NCBI GenBank assembly: GCA_964633405.1
Contig: CAZWFV010000001.1
Location: 1-39,880 of the forward strand
Direction of reading: 5' to 3'
DNA: 39,880 nt
Origin: JAMCRD01 sp964633405
GTDB lineage: Bacteria; Patescibacteriota; Minisyncoccia; UBA6257; Colwellbacteraceae
This document shows positions 31,564-39,840 of the stretch, one piece after another. The notes beneath the pieces are model-generated. The model ran no database searches and had not been told where the DNA came from. It worked only from the letters and a program-made list of their open reading frames with translations. A program made the position numbers and the translations under genes. Within the stretch, counting starts at the first letter, position 1. Each line of letters opens with the position of its first letter.

Positions 31564-32247
31564 ATGGCTAAGGGCAAATTCATTGTGATTGAGGGGACGG
31601 ACGGTTCGGGCAAGGGAGAACAAACCGCACTTCTGGTCAGACGACTTAAGGATGAGGGGCATGACGTTGCTTCGTTCGACTTCCCCAGATACAGCGAACC
31701 CTCTTGCTGGTTCGTCAGCGAATATCTAAGAGGCGGGTTCGGAAAACTCGAAGAAGTCGGGCCGAAGACGGCCTCTTTATTCTATGCCCTGGATCGTTAT
31801 GCGGCCGCTCCGCAGATTCGCGCGGCAGTCGAGTCAGGCAGGATGGTCGTCTCTAATCGTTATGTGGCTTCCAACCTTGGTCATCAGGGATCAAAATTCT
31901 CCGATAAGGGAGAGCGTGAGAAGTACTTTCAATGGAATTATGAATTGGAATACGCCATAAATCGGATTCCGAAACCGGATCTTAACATCATTCTTCATGT
32001 GCCAGCGGAGGTCGCTCAAAAGCTAGTGGATAAGAAAGCTGAGCGTAAGTATATAGGGGGAAGAAAGAGGGATTTGCACGAATCGGATATAGGCCACCTT
32101 AGGCGTACGGAGGAGGTTTACCGGGAGCTGTCCATATTGTTCCCCAAGGACTTTACGGTTATCGAATGTTTCGATAACGGCCGTCTGTTAACCATCGACG
32201 AAGTGCATGATAAAGTTTGGAAAATAGTGGGAGGAATGATTAAATAG
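31564..32247 (+). CDS. tmk: Thymidylate kinase
   Basis: The 227-residue protein begins at ATG 31564 (MAKGKFIVIEGTDGSGKGEQT). It has the TMPK fold with the P-loop GTDGSGKGEQ, the FDFPRYSEPS region, ALDRYAAAPQI and the RYVASNLGHQGSKF block. The last resembles eukaryotic/archaeal TMPKs (and dGMP-kinase-like relatives) more than the E. coli type. The residue after the P-loop Lys is Gly rather than Thr/Ser, as in adenylate kinases. It makes dTDP from dTMP. gatB starts four bases after the stop. Confidence 0.9.
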   Translation: MAKGKFIVIEGTDGSGKGEQTALLVRRLKDEGHDVASFDFPRYSEPSCWFVSEYLRGGFGKLEEVGPKTASLFYALDRYAAAPQIRAAVESGRMVVSNRYVASNLGHQGSKFSDKGEREKYFQWNYELEYAINRIPKPDLNIILHVPAEVAQKLVDKKAERKYIGGRKRDLHESDIGHLRRTEEVYRELSILFPKDFTVIECFDNGRLLTIDEVHDKVWKIVGGMIK

Positions 32248-32251
32248 TCTT

Positions 32252-33718
32252 ATGTCTGACTTCTCACCTACCATAGGCCTAGAAATCCATGCCGAGCTTA
32301 AAACGCGCACCAAGATGTTTTGCGATTGCCTAAACGACCCCGATGAGCATCGTCCTAATATAAATATATGTCCGGTTTGTCTGGGTCATCCTGGCGCGTT
32401 GCCGACAATCAATAGAGAAGCGGTTAGGAAACTCATATCGGTGGGACTAGCTTTGGGCGGAAAGATCCCACACTTGTCTAAATTCGACCGCAAGAGCTAT
32501 TTCTATCCGGATTTGCCCAAGGGCTATCAGATCAGCCAGTACGATGAACCTTTAGTGGTCGGAGGTTCGCTGAAAGGAGTCCGCCTGACGCGCATACACC
32601 TTGAAGAGGATACGGGTAGGTTGTCGCATCAGTTGCCGGGAACCAATATCAAGGATCAGAACCACAGTTATGTTGATTTCAACCGCTCCAGCGTGCCGCT
32701 GATGGAACTTGTGACCGAGCCGGACATAAAGTCGGCCGAACAAGCTCTGGAATTCGCTAAAGAGCTTCAGTCGATACTACGCTACCTAGGGGCATCCGAC
32801 GCTGACATGGAGAAAGGGCAAATGAGGGTTGAGGCCAACTTGTCCGTGGCGAAACCGGGGGCGGAGTTGGGAACCAAGGTAGAAATAAAGAATCTTAACT
32901 CTTTCAGGTCCGTCCGTGATGTCATCACTTACGAGATAAAGAGACAAACCGAAGTGCTTGAGAAGGGGGGTAAGGTTATTCAGGAGACGCGCGGCTGGGA
33001 CGAGAAGGGACTTACCTTTTCCCAGCGCCTCAAAGAGCAAGCTCATGATTATAGGTACATGCCTGAACCGGATCTGCCGCCGCTATTGATAGACAGCGAG
33101 GAGGTAGCCGAGCTTGAAGCCAACCTACCTGAATTGCCTGAGGCCAAGCGCAGTCGATTTATGCAGGAGTATGGCTTAAGCGTGGAACAAGCCGGGTTGG
33201 TCACAGAAAATCTGGATATAGCTCAGTATTTTGAGGAAGCAACCTCAGAGCTCTTAACCGCCGATGAGTCTAGCGGCAATGCATCGAGCCAAGCGATCCA
33301 GCTTTTGGTGAACTATATCCTTACTGACTTGAAGGGCCTTATACAGAAGAATCAGACGGACATTACGGTTATCAGAGAAAAAATTTCTCCGGCAAACTTC
33401 GCCCATCTAGCGTCACTAATTAGCAGCGGTAAATTGTCCAGCCGGACAGCCAAAGATATGCTACCCAAAATGCTGGAGAGAGGTCTCGATCCACATGAGA
33501 TGCTCGCCAGTGACGACCTCGGCCAAATACATAGTGAGAATGAGCTTCTCAAGACGGTGGATAAGGTCATAGCCTCGACCCCGAAGACGGTCAGCGATTA
33601 TAAGAGCGGTAAGACAGCCGCCATAGAAGCTCTTGTTGGGAGGGCGATGGGCGAGCTTAAGGGAAGAGGAAATCCCGCAGTTTTGCGTAGGCTTTTCGAG
33701 GATCGTCTATCCAAATAA
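32252..33718 (+). CDS. gatB: Asp/Glu-tRNA amidotransferase subunit B
   Basis: The 488-residue protein has the GatB catalytic domain: TIGLEIHAELKTRTKMFC, the zinc cysteines (FCDC and CPVCLGHPGALP), KSYFYPDLPKGYQISQYDEPL, and HLEEDTGR. The cradle and the C-terminal YqeY-like helical domain (ANFAHLASLISSGKLSSRTAKDMLPKML, VGRAMGELKGRGNPAVLRRLF) complete it. GatB binds and activates the Glu-tRNA. It is expressed with tmk and separate from gatCA at 21212-22923. The last 62 bases overlap miaA on the opposite strand. Confidence 0.97.
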   Translation: MSDFSPTIGLEIHAELKTRTKMFCDCLNDPDEHRPNINICPVCLGHPGALPTINREAVRKLISVGLALGGKIPHLSKFDRKSYFYPDLPKGYQISQYDEPLVVGGSLKGVRLTRIHLEEDTGRLSHQLPGTNIKDQNHSYVDFNRSSVPLMELVTEPDIKSAEQALEFAKELQSILRYLGASDADMEKGQMRVEANLSVAKPGAELGTKVEIKNLNSFRSVRDVITYEIKRQTEVLEKGGKVIQETRGWDEKGLTFSQRLKEQAHDYRYMPEPDLPPLLIDSEEVAELEANLPELPEAKRSRFMQEYGLSVEQAGLVTENLDIAQYFEEATSELLTADESSGNASSQAIQLLVNYILTDLKGLIQKNQTDITVIREKISPANFAHLASLISSGKLSSRTAKDMLPKMLERGLDPHEMLASDDLGQIHSENELLKTVDKVIASTPKTVSDYKSGKTAAIEALVGRAMGELKGRGNPAVLRRLFEDRLSK

Positions 33719-34586
33719 TATTTTTGTCCTTCCTGAACCAAGTCGTCTGGCGCCTGGCGTAATGCCAGATCTCCTTCTGCATATTCAGTCTCATCTCTTC
33801 GTGCGACACGAGTCCCCGCAGGTATCTCGAGGCATACCTGCACTCTAAGCCCAGATTATCCAAACGTTCCCAGCTTACTCCGTGTTTGTGTAGTTTGATT
33901 ATTTCTTCAACCAAGCCGGCTCGCAACCTCTTGTCTAGTCTTAGGTTGATCCGCTTCTTCAATCTAATCGGCGATAAGTCTATGCCTATCTTAATGACAT
34001 CATACTTAGTGATCTTTTGAATATCGGGAAGGGGTCTGCCCGTAGTCAGTACTATTTCTAACGACCTTATAAGTCGCCGTCGGTTGTATCTGTCTATATT
34101 GGCGGCTCTTCGCGGATCTAATCTCCTTAGCTTCTCGAATAGTTTATACGTGCTCAATCTGTCCAGCTTATCGCGTAAGTCACGCTGGGGCGGAACTGCC
34201 GGGAGCTGGAGATTATTGATTAGCGTATCGATATAGAAGCCCGTGCCGCCGCATATTATCGGTATTTTTCGTTTGGCCAGTATATCCCTTATTATCTTAT
34301 CGGACATTTTCTGATATTGGGCGGCGGTAAAAATCTTCCGTGCCGATGTTATTCCTAGTATATGATGTGGAACAGCTCGCATTTCTTTTCTGGTTATCTT
34401 CCCGCTGGTTATGTCCAGTCCGCGGTATATTTGTCGCGAATCAGCCGAGATAATCTCGGCTCCCCGTATGCCCGATTTATGCCGCCAGCTCTCCGAAGCG
34501 ATTTTTGTTGCCAAGGCGACCGCCAGACCTGATTTACCGCTTGAGGTCGGCCCCACTACGACCACAACCTTATTCTTGTTTTTCAT
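33657..34586 (-). CDS. miaA: tRNA dimethylallyltransferase MiaA
   Basis: The 309-residue enzyme has the P-loop VVVVGPTSSGKSGLAVALA, the EIISADSRQIYRGLDITSGK motif with catalytic Asp, the PHHILGI stretch, CGGTGFYIDTLINNL, and the C-terminal tRNA-contacting LGLECRYASRYLRG. It transfers a dimethylallyl group to A37 of tRNAs that read U-starting codons, such as the tRNA-Ser here. The 3' end overlaps the 3' end of gatB by 62 bases, tail to tail. The start at 34586 is the first ATG of the recognisable protein. Confidence 0.96.
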   Translation of the reverse strand: MKNKNKVVVVVGPTSSGKSGLAVALATKIASESWRHKSGIRGAEIISADSRQIYRGLDITSGKITRKEMRAVPHHILGITSARKIFTAAQYQKMSDKIIRDILAKRKIPIICGGTGFYIDTLINNLQLPAVPPQRDLRDKLDRLSTYKLFEKLRRLDPRRAANIDRYNRRRLIRSLEIVLTTGRPLPDIQKITKYDVIKIGIDLSPIRLKKRINLRLDKRLRAGLVEEIIKLHKHGVSWERLDNLGLECRYASRYLRGLVSHEEMRLNMQKEIWHYARRQTTWFRKDKNIIWIDDPRKAYAKLRDFLFP

Positions 34587-34611
34587 TTGACAATACTATC
34601 ATATTATTGTT

Positions 34612-34651
34612 CCATAGATTTGGTACATTCCCAAGGGAAGTCAATCTATGG
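34612..34651. repeat. 9-bp perfect inverted repeat in the leader of a small membrane-protein gene
   Basis: CCATAGATT (34612-34620) and AATCTATGG (34643-34651) are perfect inverse copies. Between them TTCC-CAAG-GGAA forms a short inner hairpin. The pair ends three bases before the Shine-Dalgarno sequence. It could be an operator or an mRNA hairpin that exposes or hides that site. Confidence 0.7.
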
Positions 34652-34654
34652 CAG

Positions 34655-34664
34655 AAGGAGGTGA
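34655..34664 (+). promoter_or_regulatory. Near-perfect Shine-Dalgarno sequence
   Basis: AAGGAGGTGA matches the full anti-Shine-Dalgarno end of 16S rRNA. The spacing from GGAGG to the ATG at 34671 is nine bases. It is the strongest such site seen in the window and it fixes the start of the 43-residue gene. Confidence 0.9.
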
Positions 34665-34670
34665 ATCCAC

Positions 34671-34802
34671 ATGCCATACTGGCTTATCGCAGTGGTCCTG
34701 GTCGTTGCTCTTTTGGGCCTTGTCGCCGTCATCCGACGGCGGAAGAAAAGTACCGGGCCAATTACGCTGGGCTTGGACAACAGCAAGAGTCCAAAAAACT
34801 GA
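34671..34802 (+). CDS. Small 43-residue single-pass membrane protein
   Basis: The frame reads MPYWLIAVVLVVALLGLVAV and then a basic RRRKK stop-transfer and a polar tail (STGPITLGLDNSKSPKN). This is one transmembrane helix with the N-terminus outside and the basic tail inside by the positive-inside rule. No family is recognised. The supporting signals are the near-perfect Shine-Dalgarno, the inverted repeat upstream, and the hairpins and terminator downstream. It lies on the plus strand between miaA and thrS, both on the minus strand, so it is a single-gene unit. The gene is shorter than common gene-prediction cut-offs. A small regulatory or toxin-like membrane peptide is possible but not shown. 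Confidence 0.7.
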   Translation: MPYWLIAVVLVVALLGLVAVIRRRKKSTGPITLGLDNSKSPKN

Positions 34803-34808
34803 CTTCGC

Positions 34809-34828
34809 GTCGGCTTTACCGAGCCGAC
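34809..34828 (+). ncRNA. Hairpin after the small membrane-protein gene
   Basis: GTCGGCT (34809-34815) pairs with AGCCGAC (34822-34828) around TTACCG. It lies seven bases after the TGA stop and before the terminator. Function unknown; it may stabilise the short mRNA. Confidence 0.45.
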
Positions 34829-34835
34829 CGCCACC

Positions 34836-34880
34836 GTGGGTTCTATTCGTCCCGTTGCGTCGAGTAGAACCCACTTTTAT
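34836..34880 (+). terminator. Rho-independent terminator of the small membrane-protein gene
   Basis: GTGGGTTCTA (34836-34845) pairs perfectly with TAGAACCCAC (34865-34874), and the stem is followed by TTTTATTT. The 19-base loop is long, but the stem and T-rich tail fit a plus-strand terminator. The thrS stop on the minus strand lies at 34882. Confidence 0.8.
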
Positions 34881-34881
34881 T

Positions 34882-36642
34882 TCAATAAGTTTTTTCCCCT
34901 ATCTCACGTTTCAACCGGTCAATAAATTCATCCAGTTTCATCACTACCTGCTCCTTGTCTTTTCTGCTACGTACGGAAACGGTACCTTCTTTATCCTCCT
35001 TCTCGCCTACGACGACGATATACGGCACCTTCATCAGTTCCGCCTCTCGAATGCGTTTACCCAACGACTCTGTGGGCTCGCTCCATTCCGCGCGGATACC
35101 GTGGGCGGTTAATTTGTCATACACCTCCCCACCGTATTTTGAGAACTTCTCGCCCACGGCGAGTACGGTTGCCTGTACTGGCGCAAGCCAGAGGGGGAAT
35201 ACACCGGCGAAGTGCTCTATAAGTATGCCCATAAACCGTTCTATCGATCCGAGTATGGCAACATGCAATACGGCTGGTCTAGTTTTCTTGCCGCTCTCAT
35301 CAGTATAGCTCATATCAAAGTTCTCCGGTTGGTTGAAGTCTAGCTGCACCGTGGTCAGTTGCCACGTCCTACCCAGGGAGTCCTTAGTCATTATGTCTAT
35401 CTTCGGTCCATAGAATGCGGCTTCACCTTCTTCTACCGTGTACGGGCGTCCCCATCCCTTTACCGCCTTGAGCAGGATATTCTCCGATTTACTCCACAGG
35501 TCGCTGTCCCCGAAATATTTCTCGGGGTGTTTCTGATCGCGGACCGATATCTGCACCTTGTAATCGGAGAAGCCGAAGGTCTGATATACTTTATCCATCA
35601 GGCTCAGAATCATCTCTATTTCTGGCTCGATTTGGCTGTGACGGACCATATGATGGGTATCATCCTGTGTCAGGGACCTTACGCGGGTAAGTCCAGACAG
35701 CTCTCCGCTTTTCTCGTTGCGATAGACCGTGGTGTTCTCGGCTATGCGAAAAGGCAGATCTTTGTAGCTGTGTGGCCTGGAGTTGTATAGCTCGAAATGA
35801 TGCGGGCAGTTCATCGGTTTTAATACGTATTCATCCCCGTCGTCCGTATGCATGATCGGCATCATCGCGTCATATTTACCAAAGTGACCGCTCTTGCGGT
35901 ATAAATCGGCTTTGGCTATATGGGGTATCCAGACAAAGCTATAACCCCGTTTCTCCTTCTCCTCGCGTATAAACTTCTCCAATTCGCTGCGTATGATCAT
36001 TCCTTTCGGCAGAAACAGCGGCAGCCCCGGTCCGACCAGCGGACTGAACGTAAACAAGTCAAGTTGGGAGCCAAGTTTTTTATGGTCGCGCTTCTCGGCT
36101 TCTTCGCGTAGCTTAAGGTATTCCTCCAGTTCCCCCTTGGAGGCGAAAGCCAGTCCGTAGATGCGCTGCAGCATCGGATTTTTCTCGTCGCCGCGCCAGT
36201 ATGCTCCGGCTATTTTATCCAACTTGAACCCGTCCAATGGTATTTCTTTGGTATTATCAACGTGGCCGCCGCGGCACAGATCCATAAACACGTCGCCGGT
36301 ATTATAGACGGTAAGCTTCATCGCCTCGGCTGAAAGATCTTTTATTAGGTCGAGCTTGAACGGTTGGTCGGAGAATAACTTATTGGCCTCCGCCAAGGAC
36401 ACCTCTTTCCCGGAGAAGGGGAGGTTCTTCTTGACCAAGTTCTTCATTGTCTTTTCGAATTCCCTGAGATCCTCCGGCGTCAGACTTCGGGAGAGCAGGA
36501 AATCATAGTAGAAACCATTGTCTATGGTCGGCCCTATGGCTAACTTTGCATCGGGGAATTTCTTCAGTACGGCGGCAGCAAGAAGATGGGCCAGAGAATG
36601 TCTTATGTTTTCTATAGATTGAGACCTGCCGCTTCCTGACAT
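34882..36642 (-). CDS. thrS: Threonine--tRNA ligase, form lacking the TGS domain
   Basis: The 586-residue protein starts at the editing (N2) domain: RHSLAHLLAAAVLKKFPDAKLAIGP with HxxxH, followed by DLCRGGHVDNTKEI. The TGS (N1) domain of about 60 residues is absent. The class II core has PLFLPKGMIIRSELEKFI, the zinc ligands (MNCPHHFEL; DDTHHMV), motif 2 RNEKSGELSGLTRVRSLTQDDTHHMV, and motif 3 AILGSIERFMGILIEHFAG. The C-terminal anticodon domain reads LAPVQATVLAVGEKF...VVVGEKEDKEGTVSVRSR. The first 31 bases overlap the dnaE 3' end. Confidence 0.96.
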   Translation of the reverse strand: MSGSGRSQSIENIRHSLAHLLAAAVLKKFPDAKLAIGPTIDNGFYYDFLLSRSLTPEDLREFEKTMKNLVKKNLPFSGKEVSLAEANKLFSDQPFKLDLIKDLSAEAMKLTVYNTGDVFMDLCRGGHVDNTKEIPLDGFKLDKIAGAYWRGDEKNPMLQRIYGLAFASKGELEEYLKLREEAEKRDHKKLGSQLDLFTFSPLVGPGLPLFLPKGMIIRSELEKFIREEKEKRGYSFVWIPHIAKADLYRKSGHFGKYDAMMPIMHTDDGDEYVLKPMNCPHHFELYNSRPHSYKDLPFRIAENTTVYRNEKSGELSGLTRVRSLTQDDTHHMVRHSQIEPEIEMILSLMDKVYQTFGFSDYKVQISVRDQKHPEKYFGDSDLWSKSENILLKAVKGWGRPYTVEEGEAAFYGPKIDIMTKDSLGRTWQLTTVQLDFNQPENFDMSYTDESGKKTRPAVLHVAILGSIERFMGILIEHFAGVFPLWLAPVQATVLAVGEKFSKYGGEVYDKLTAHGIRAEWSEPTESLGKRIREAELMKVPYIVVVGEKEDKEGTVSVRSRKDKEQVVMKLDEFIDRLKREIGEKTY

Positions 36643-39600
36643 ATCAATTTTGTATCACCATTCCGCTTTGAGATGTGTCCGGTCAGAGCTATAGTATTTC
36701 CCTCAGTCCAGATAGCCGGTTTCTTCTTCAACGTGTCGGAGAACACCAATACTTCTATAGTATCGCTCAAATCTTCGATCTTAGCAAAGAGCATCGTATC
36801 CCCATTCCCAGTGACGACCCTATTTATCTTTGTTATCAGTCCGTATGTTTTAAGCAATTTCTTCTCATTTTGTTCCTCGGCTATATCTTGTATCGGACTG
36901 TAACCCTTGGAAGCGAGCACGCCAGCATACTTTTTCAATGGATGGTCGGTTATATAAAGTCCGAGGAGTTCCTTCTCCCAAGCTAAGCGTTGTGTCCGCG
37001 TGGCCGGAGCCACCTCAGCCATTTTTATCTTGACAGTCGGCTTCTCAGCCCCGAACAACCCTATTTGCGAACTGCCATTGGCCCTCTTTAGACTGTTGGA
37101 TATTTTCGATATTTCGTCGAGGCTGGCCAAGGCTGCGGCTCTCTCTATGCCGAGGGAGTCCATCGCCCCGGATTTTATTAGAGCTTCCATGGCCTTGCGG
37201 TTAAGATCGCGATGATTGATCCTTGAAGTAAGATCGGCTATGTCCTTATACGGTCCACCCTTGAAACGTTCCTCCACAATCGATTCAGTCACATTCGCCC
37301 CGAGATTCTTTATGGCCAACAACCCGAAACGGATGCCGTTACCTTCAGGAACAAATTTGCTTGTGCTCCTGTTTACATCCGGCGGTAATACCTCTATGCC
37401 CATTCGCTTTGCCTCATTGACCAGGAACGAGACGCGTTCCACGTCGCCGGAATCGTTGTTGAGCAGCGCTGTCATCAGTTCGACCGGATAATTAGCCTTT
37501 AAATAGGCTGTTTGATAGCCGATGAGGGCATAACAGACGGCGTGCGATCGGTTGAACCCATAGCGGGCAAATGGCGGGAACAACTCCCATATCTCCTTGG
37601 CGACCTTCGGCTGTATGCCATTCTTAATCATGCCTTGGGTCAATTTGTCTTGTTGTACATCCAAGAGAGATTTTATCTTCTTGCCGATGGCCTTACGCAG
37701 GGTATCGGCTTCCGGCAGGGTAAAGCCGGCCAAATCAGTCGCTATCCTCATCATCTGTTCCTGATATACTCCCACCCCGTAGGTCTTGTTAAGGATTGGT
37801 TCCAGTCGGGGATGAATGTAGGTAACCTTTTCCTGACCGAACTTGCGACGGATGAATGAGGGTATAAGTTCGATCGGTCCTGGACGGTATAGTGCCACCA
37901 GTGCGATTAAGTCCTCCAGCTCAGTCGGCTTCAAGTCTTTTATATAGCGCCGCATACCCTGCGACTCGAACTGGAACACACCGGTCGTTTCTCCGCTGCG
38001 TAGGAGCTCATACGTTTTTTTATCGTCCAACGGTAATTTGGCCATATCCAATTCCCGGCCCTTCTCTCGCACCAGCTTAACCGTCTCTTCAATGATGGTC
38101 AGGTTCTTAAGTCCCAGGAAGTCGATCTTTAGAAAGCCTAGATCCTCGACCGAATGCATATCGTACTGGGTTATTATCCGTGCATCGTCCTGAGGGGCGC
38201 GCTGCAGCGGTATGTTCCCTGTAAGTGGCTCGTTTGATATGACGACGCCGCATGCATGTACGGATGCATGCCTTACCACTCCCTCCAATTTGACGGCGGC
38301 ATCCAATAGTCTCTTGGCGTCCGCATCGTTGTCATAGCGCGCTTTAAGTTCAGGCATGTCCTTGAGGTACTTACCGAGGAATGTATCTGACTTATCTAGA
38401 TTGGGCTGAAAGGGAATGAGCTTGGCTATTTCGTCGCAGAAACCATATGGGAACCCCAAAGCTCTGCCGGCATCCCTGACCGAAGCCCTTGCCGCCATAG
38501 TTCCGAAGGTGATAATTTGGGCAACGTGATCCTCACCATACCTGTCCTTTACGTAGCCCAGCACCTCATCGCGTCGGTGGTCGGCGAAGTCTATGTCTAT
38601 ATCTGGCATGGATATACGCTCCGGATTCAAAAAACGCTCGAAGAGGAGGTCATAGGCTAGCGGATCCACATCGGTTATATTGAGAATGTAGGAGACAATG
38701 CTTCCGGCCGCGGAACCGCGCCCTGGGCCGACCGCGATGCCGTGTTCCTTTGACCAGTTGACGAAGTCCTGAACTATGAGGAAATAGTCGGCAAAACCTG
38801 TCTTTTCTATGACGCCAAGCTCGTATTCTATCCTTTCCCTGACCTCTTTGGTGGCTTTCGGGTAGCGTGAGGTTAATCTCTGCCCGACCAACTTTCTGAG
38901 GTACGCCTTACTAGAAGGCTCTCCTTCGGGTAATTTATATGCTGGCAGGCGGATCTTGCCCAACTCCAATTCGAAATTGCACTTATCAGCTATCTTGACT
39001 GTGTTCTCCACTGCTTCGGGAATGTCTTTGAATAGTTCGGTCATTCTTTCTGGAGAAGTGAGTGAACAATCAAAATCGTGGAAACTGAAACGGTCGTCGG
39101 ACTCGAGACTGCGTCCGGTCTGAATGGCGAGCAGGACCTCGTGTATGGGTTTATCCTCGGGTTTTAGATAGTGCGAGTCTTGGGTAGCTACTAGGGGCAA
39201 GTTGAGTTTGCTGGCGATTTGTATGAGGTGCGGCTTTAGATCAGGAGAGTGCTGCTGTATCTCAATGTAATAATCTTCACCGAACAGATTTTTGTAGTAG
39301 GTCGCTATTTCCTCCGCCTCGGCGAGTTTGCCGTCTCTGATCGCCCTGGACAACTCGCCCGAGAAACAGCCCGAGAGACAGATAAGACCCTCGTGGTGCA
39401 TCTCCAGAAGTTCATGATCTATGCGCGGCTTGTAATAAAAACCCTCCAGATGGGCCTTGGTGATCAATTCGACCAGATTTCTATAACCTTCCTTGTCCTT
39501 AGCGAGCAGAGTCAGGTGGTAACGCGTCCCGTCTATCCTTGCGTCGCGCGAAGCGCGCGAACCTTTTGCCATATACACCTCCGCTCCCAGGATTGGTTTG

Positions 39601-39776
39601 ATGCCGGCACGTTTCGCCTTCTCATAGAGCTCAACCGCGCCGTACATATTGCCATGATCGGTTAAAGCCAAGGCGTCCATGCCTAGCTCCTTGGCCCGTT
39701 TTACCAACCCATCTATTTTTGATAGGCCGTCGAGGAGGGAATAGTGGGAATGCGTATGTAGATGGACAAATTTCAT
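36612..39776 (-). CDS. dnaE: DNA polymerase III subunit alpha
   Basis: The 1054-residue replicative polymerase is about 100 residues shorter than the usual DnaE. It has the N-terminal PHP domain (FVHLHTHSHYSLLDGLSKI, ALTDHGNMYGAVE), the palm with the catalytic aspartates in PDIDIDFADHRRDEV and the GPGRGSAAGSIVSYIL block, and the thumb/fingers (KIDFLGLKNLTIIEETV, FQFESQGMRRYIKDLKP, LYRPGPIELIPSFIRRK, YGVGVYQEQMM). The HhH and OB-fold regions are present (LGLYITDHPLKKY, near the C-terminus). It has the TSS and -35/-10 described separately, and the ATG is at 39776. thrS starts 31 bases before the dnaE stop. Confidence 0.97.
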   Translation of the reverse strand: MKFVHLHTHSHYSLLDGLSKIDGLVKRAKELGMDALALTDHGNMYGAVELYEKAKRAGIKPILGAEVYMAKGSRASRDARIDGTRYHLTLLAKDKEGYRNLVELITKAHLEGFYYKPRIDHELLEMHHEGLICLSGCFSGELSRAIRDGKLAEAEEIATYYKNLFGEDYYIEIQQHSPDLKPHLIQIASKLNLPLVATQDSHYLKPEDKPIHEVLLAIQTGRSLESDDRFSFHDFDCSLTSPERMTELFKDIPEAVENTVKIADKCNFELELGKIRLPAYKLPEGEPSSKAYLRKLVGQRLTSRYPKATKEVRERIEYELGVIEKTGFADYFLIVQDFVNWSKEHGIAVGPGRGSAAGSIVSYILNITDVDPLAYDLLFERFLNPERISMPDIDIDFADHRRDEVLGYVKDRYGEDHVAQIITFGTMAARASVRDAGRALGFPYGFCDEIAKLIPFQPNLDKSDTFLGKYLKDMPELKARYDNDADAKRLLDAAVKLEGVVRHASVHACGVVISNEPLTGNIPLQRAPQDDARIITQYDMHSVEDLGFLKIDFLGLKNLTIIEETVKLVREKGRELDMAKLPLDDKKTYELLRSGETTGVFQFESQGMRRYIKDLKPTELEDLIALVALYRPGPIELIPSFIRRKFGQEKVTYIHPRLEPILNKTYGVGVYQEQMMRIATDLAGFTLPEADTLRKAIGKKIKSLLDVQQDKLTQGMIKNGIQPKVAKEIWELFPPFARYGFNRSHAVCYALIGYQTAYLKANYPVELMTALLNNDSGDVERVSFLVNEAKRMGIEVLPPDVNRSTSKFVPEGNGIRFGLLAIKNLGANVTESIVEERFKGGPYKDIADLTSRINHRDLNRKAMEALIKSGAMDSLGIERAAALASLDEISKISNSLKRANGSSQIGLFGAEKPTVKIKMAEVAPATRTQRLAWEKELLGLYITDHPLKKYAGVLASKGYSPIQDIAEEQNEKKLLKTYGLITKINRVVTGNGDTMLFAKIEDLSDTIEVLVFSDTLKKKPAIWTEGNTIALTGHISKRNGDTKLICQEAAGLNL

Positions 39777-39811
39777 AAATATGCGGGTCGAATATATGCT
39801 TATCTGGTTGG

Positions 39812-39840
39812 ATTATAAGTTCTCGCAACCCAATTGACAA
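39812..39840 (-). promoter_or_regulatory. Sigma-70 promoter of dnaE
   Basis: On the minus strand, TTGTCA (39840-39835) and a perfect TATAAT (39817-39812) are 17 bp apart. The predicted start near 39805 gives a leader of about 29 bases. The remaining 40 bases to the window edge show nothing further that I can support. Confidence 0.85.

Noticed and set aside
34800..34828. TGA followed by a hairpin, considered as a selenocysteine (SECIS) signal in the small membrane protein
   Set aside because: The frame after TGA shows no conserved-looking protein, there is no Cys-bearing homologue known to me, and the hairpin does not have SECIS features; TGA acts as an ordinary stop elsewhere.
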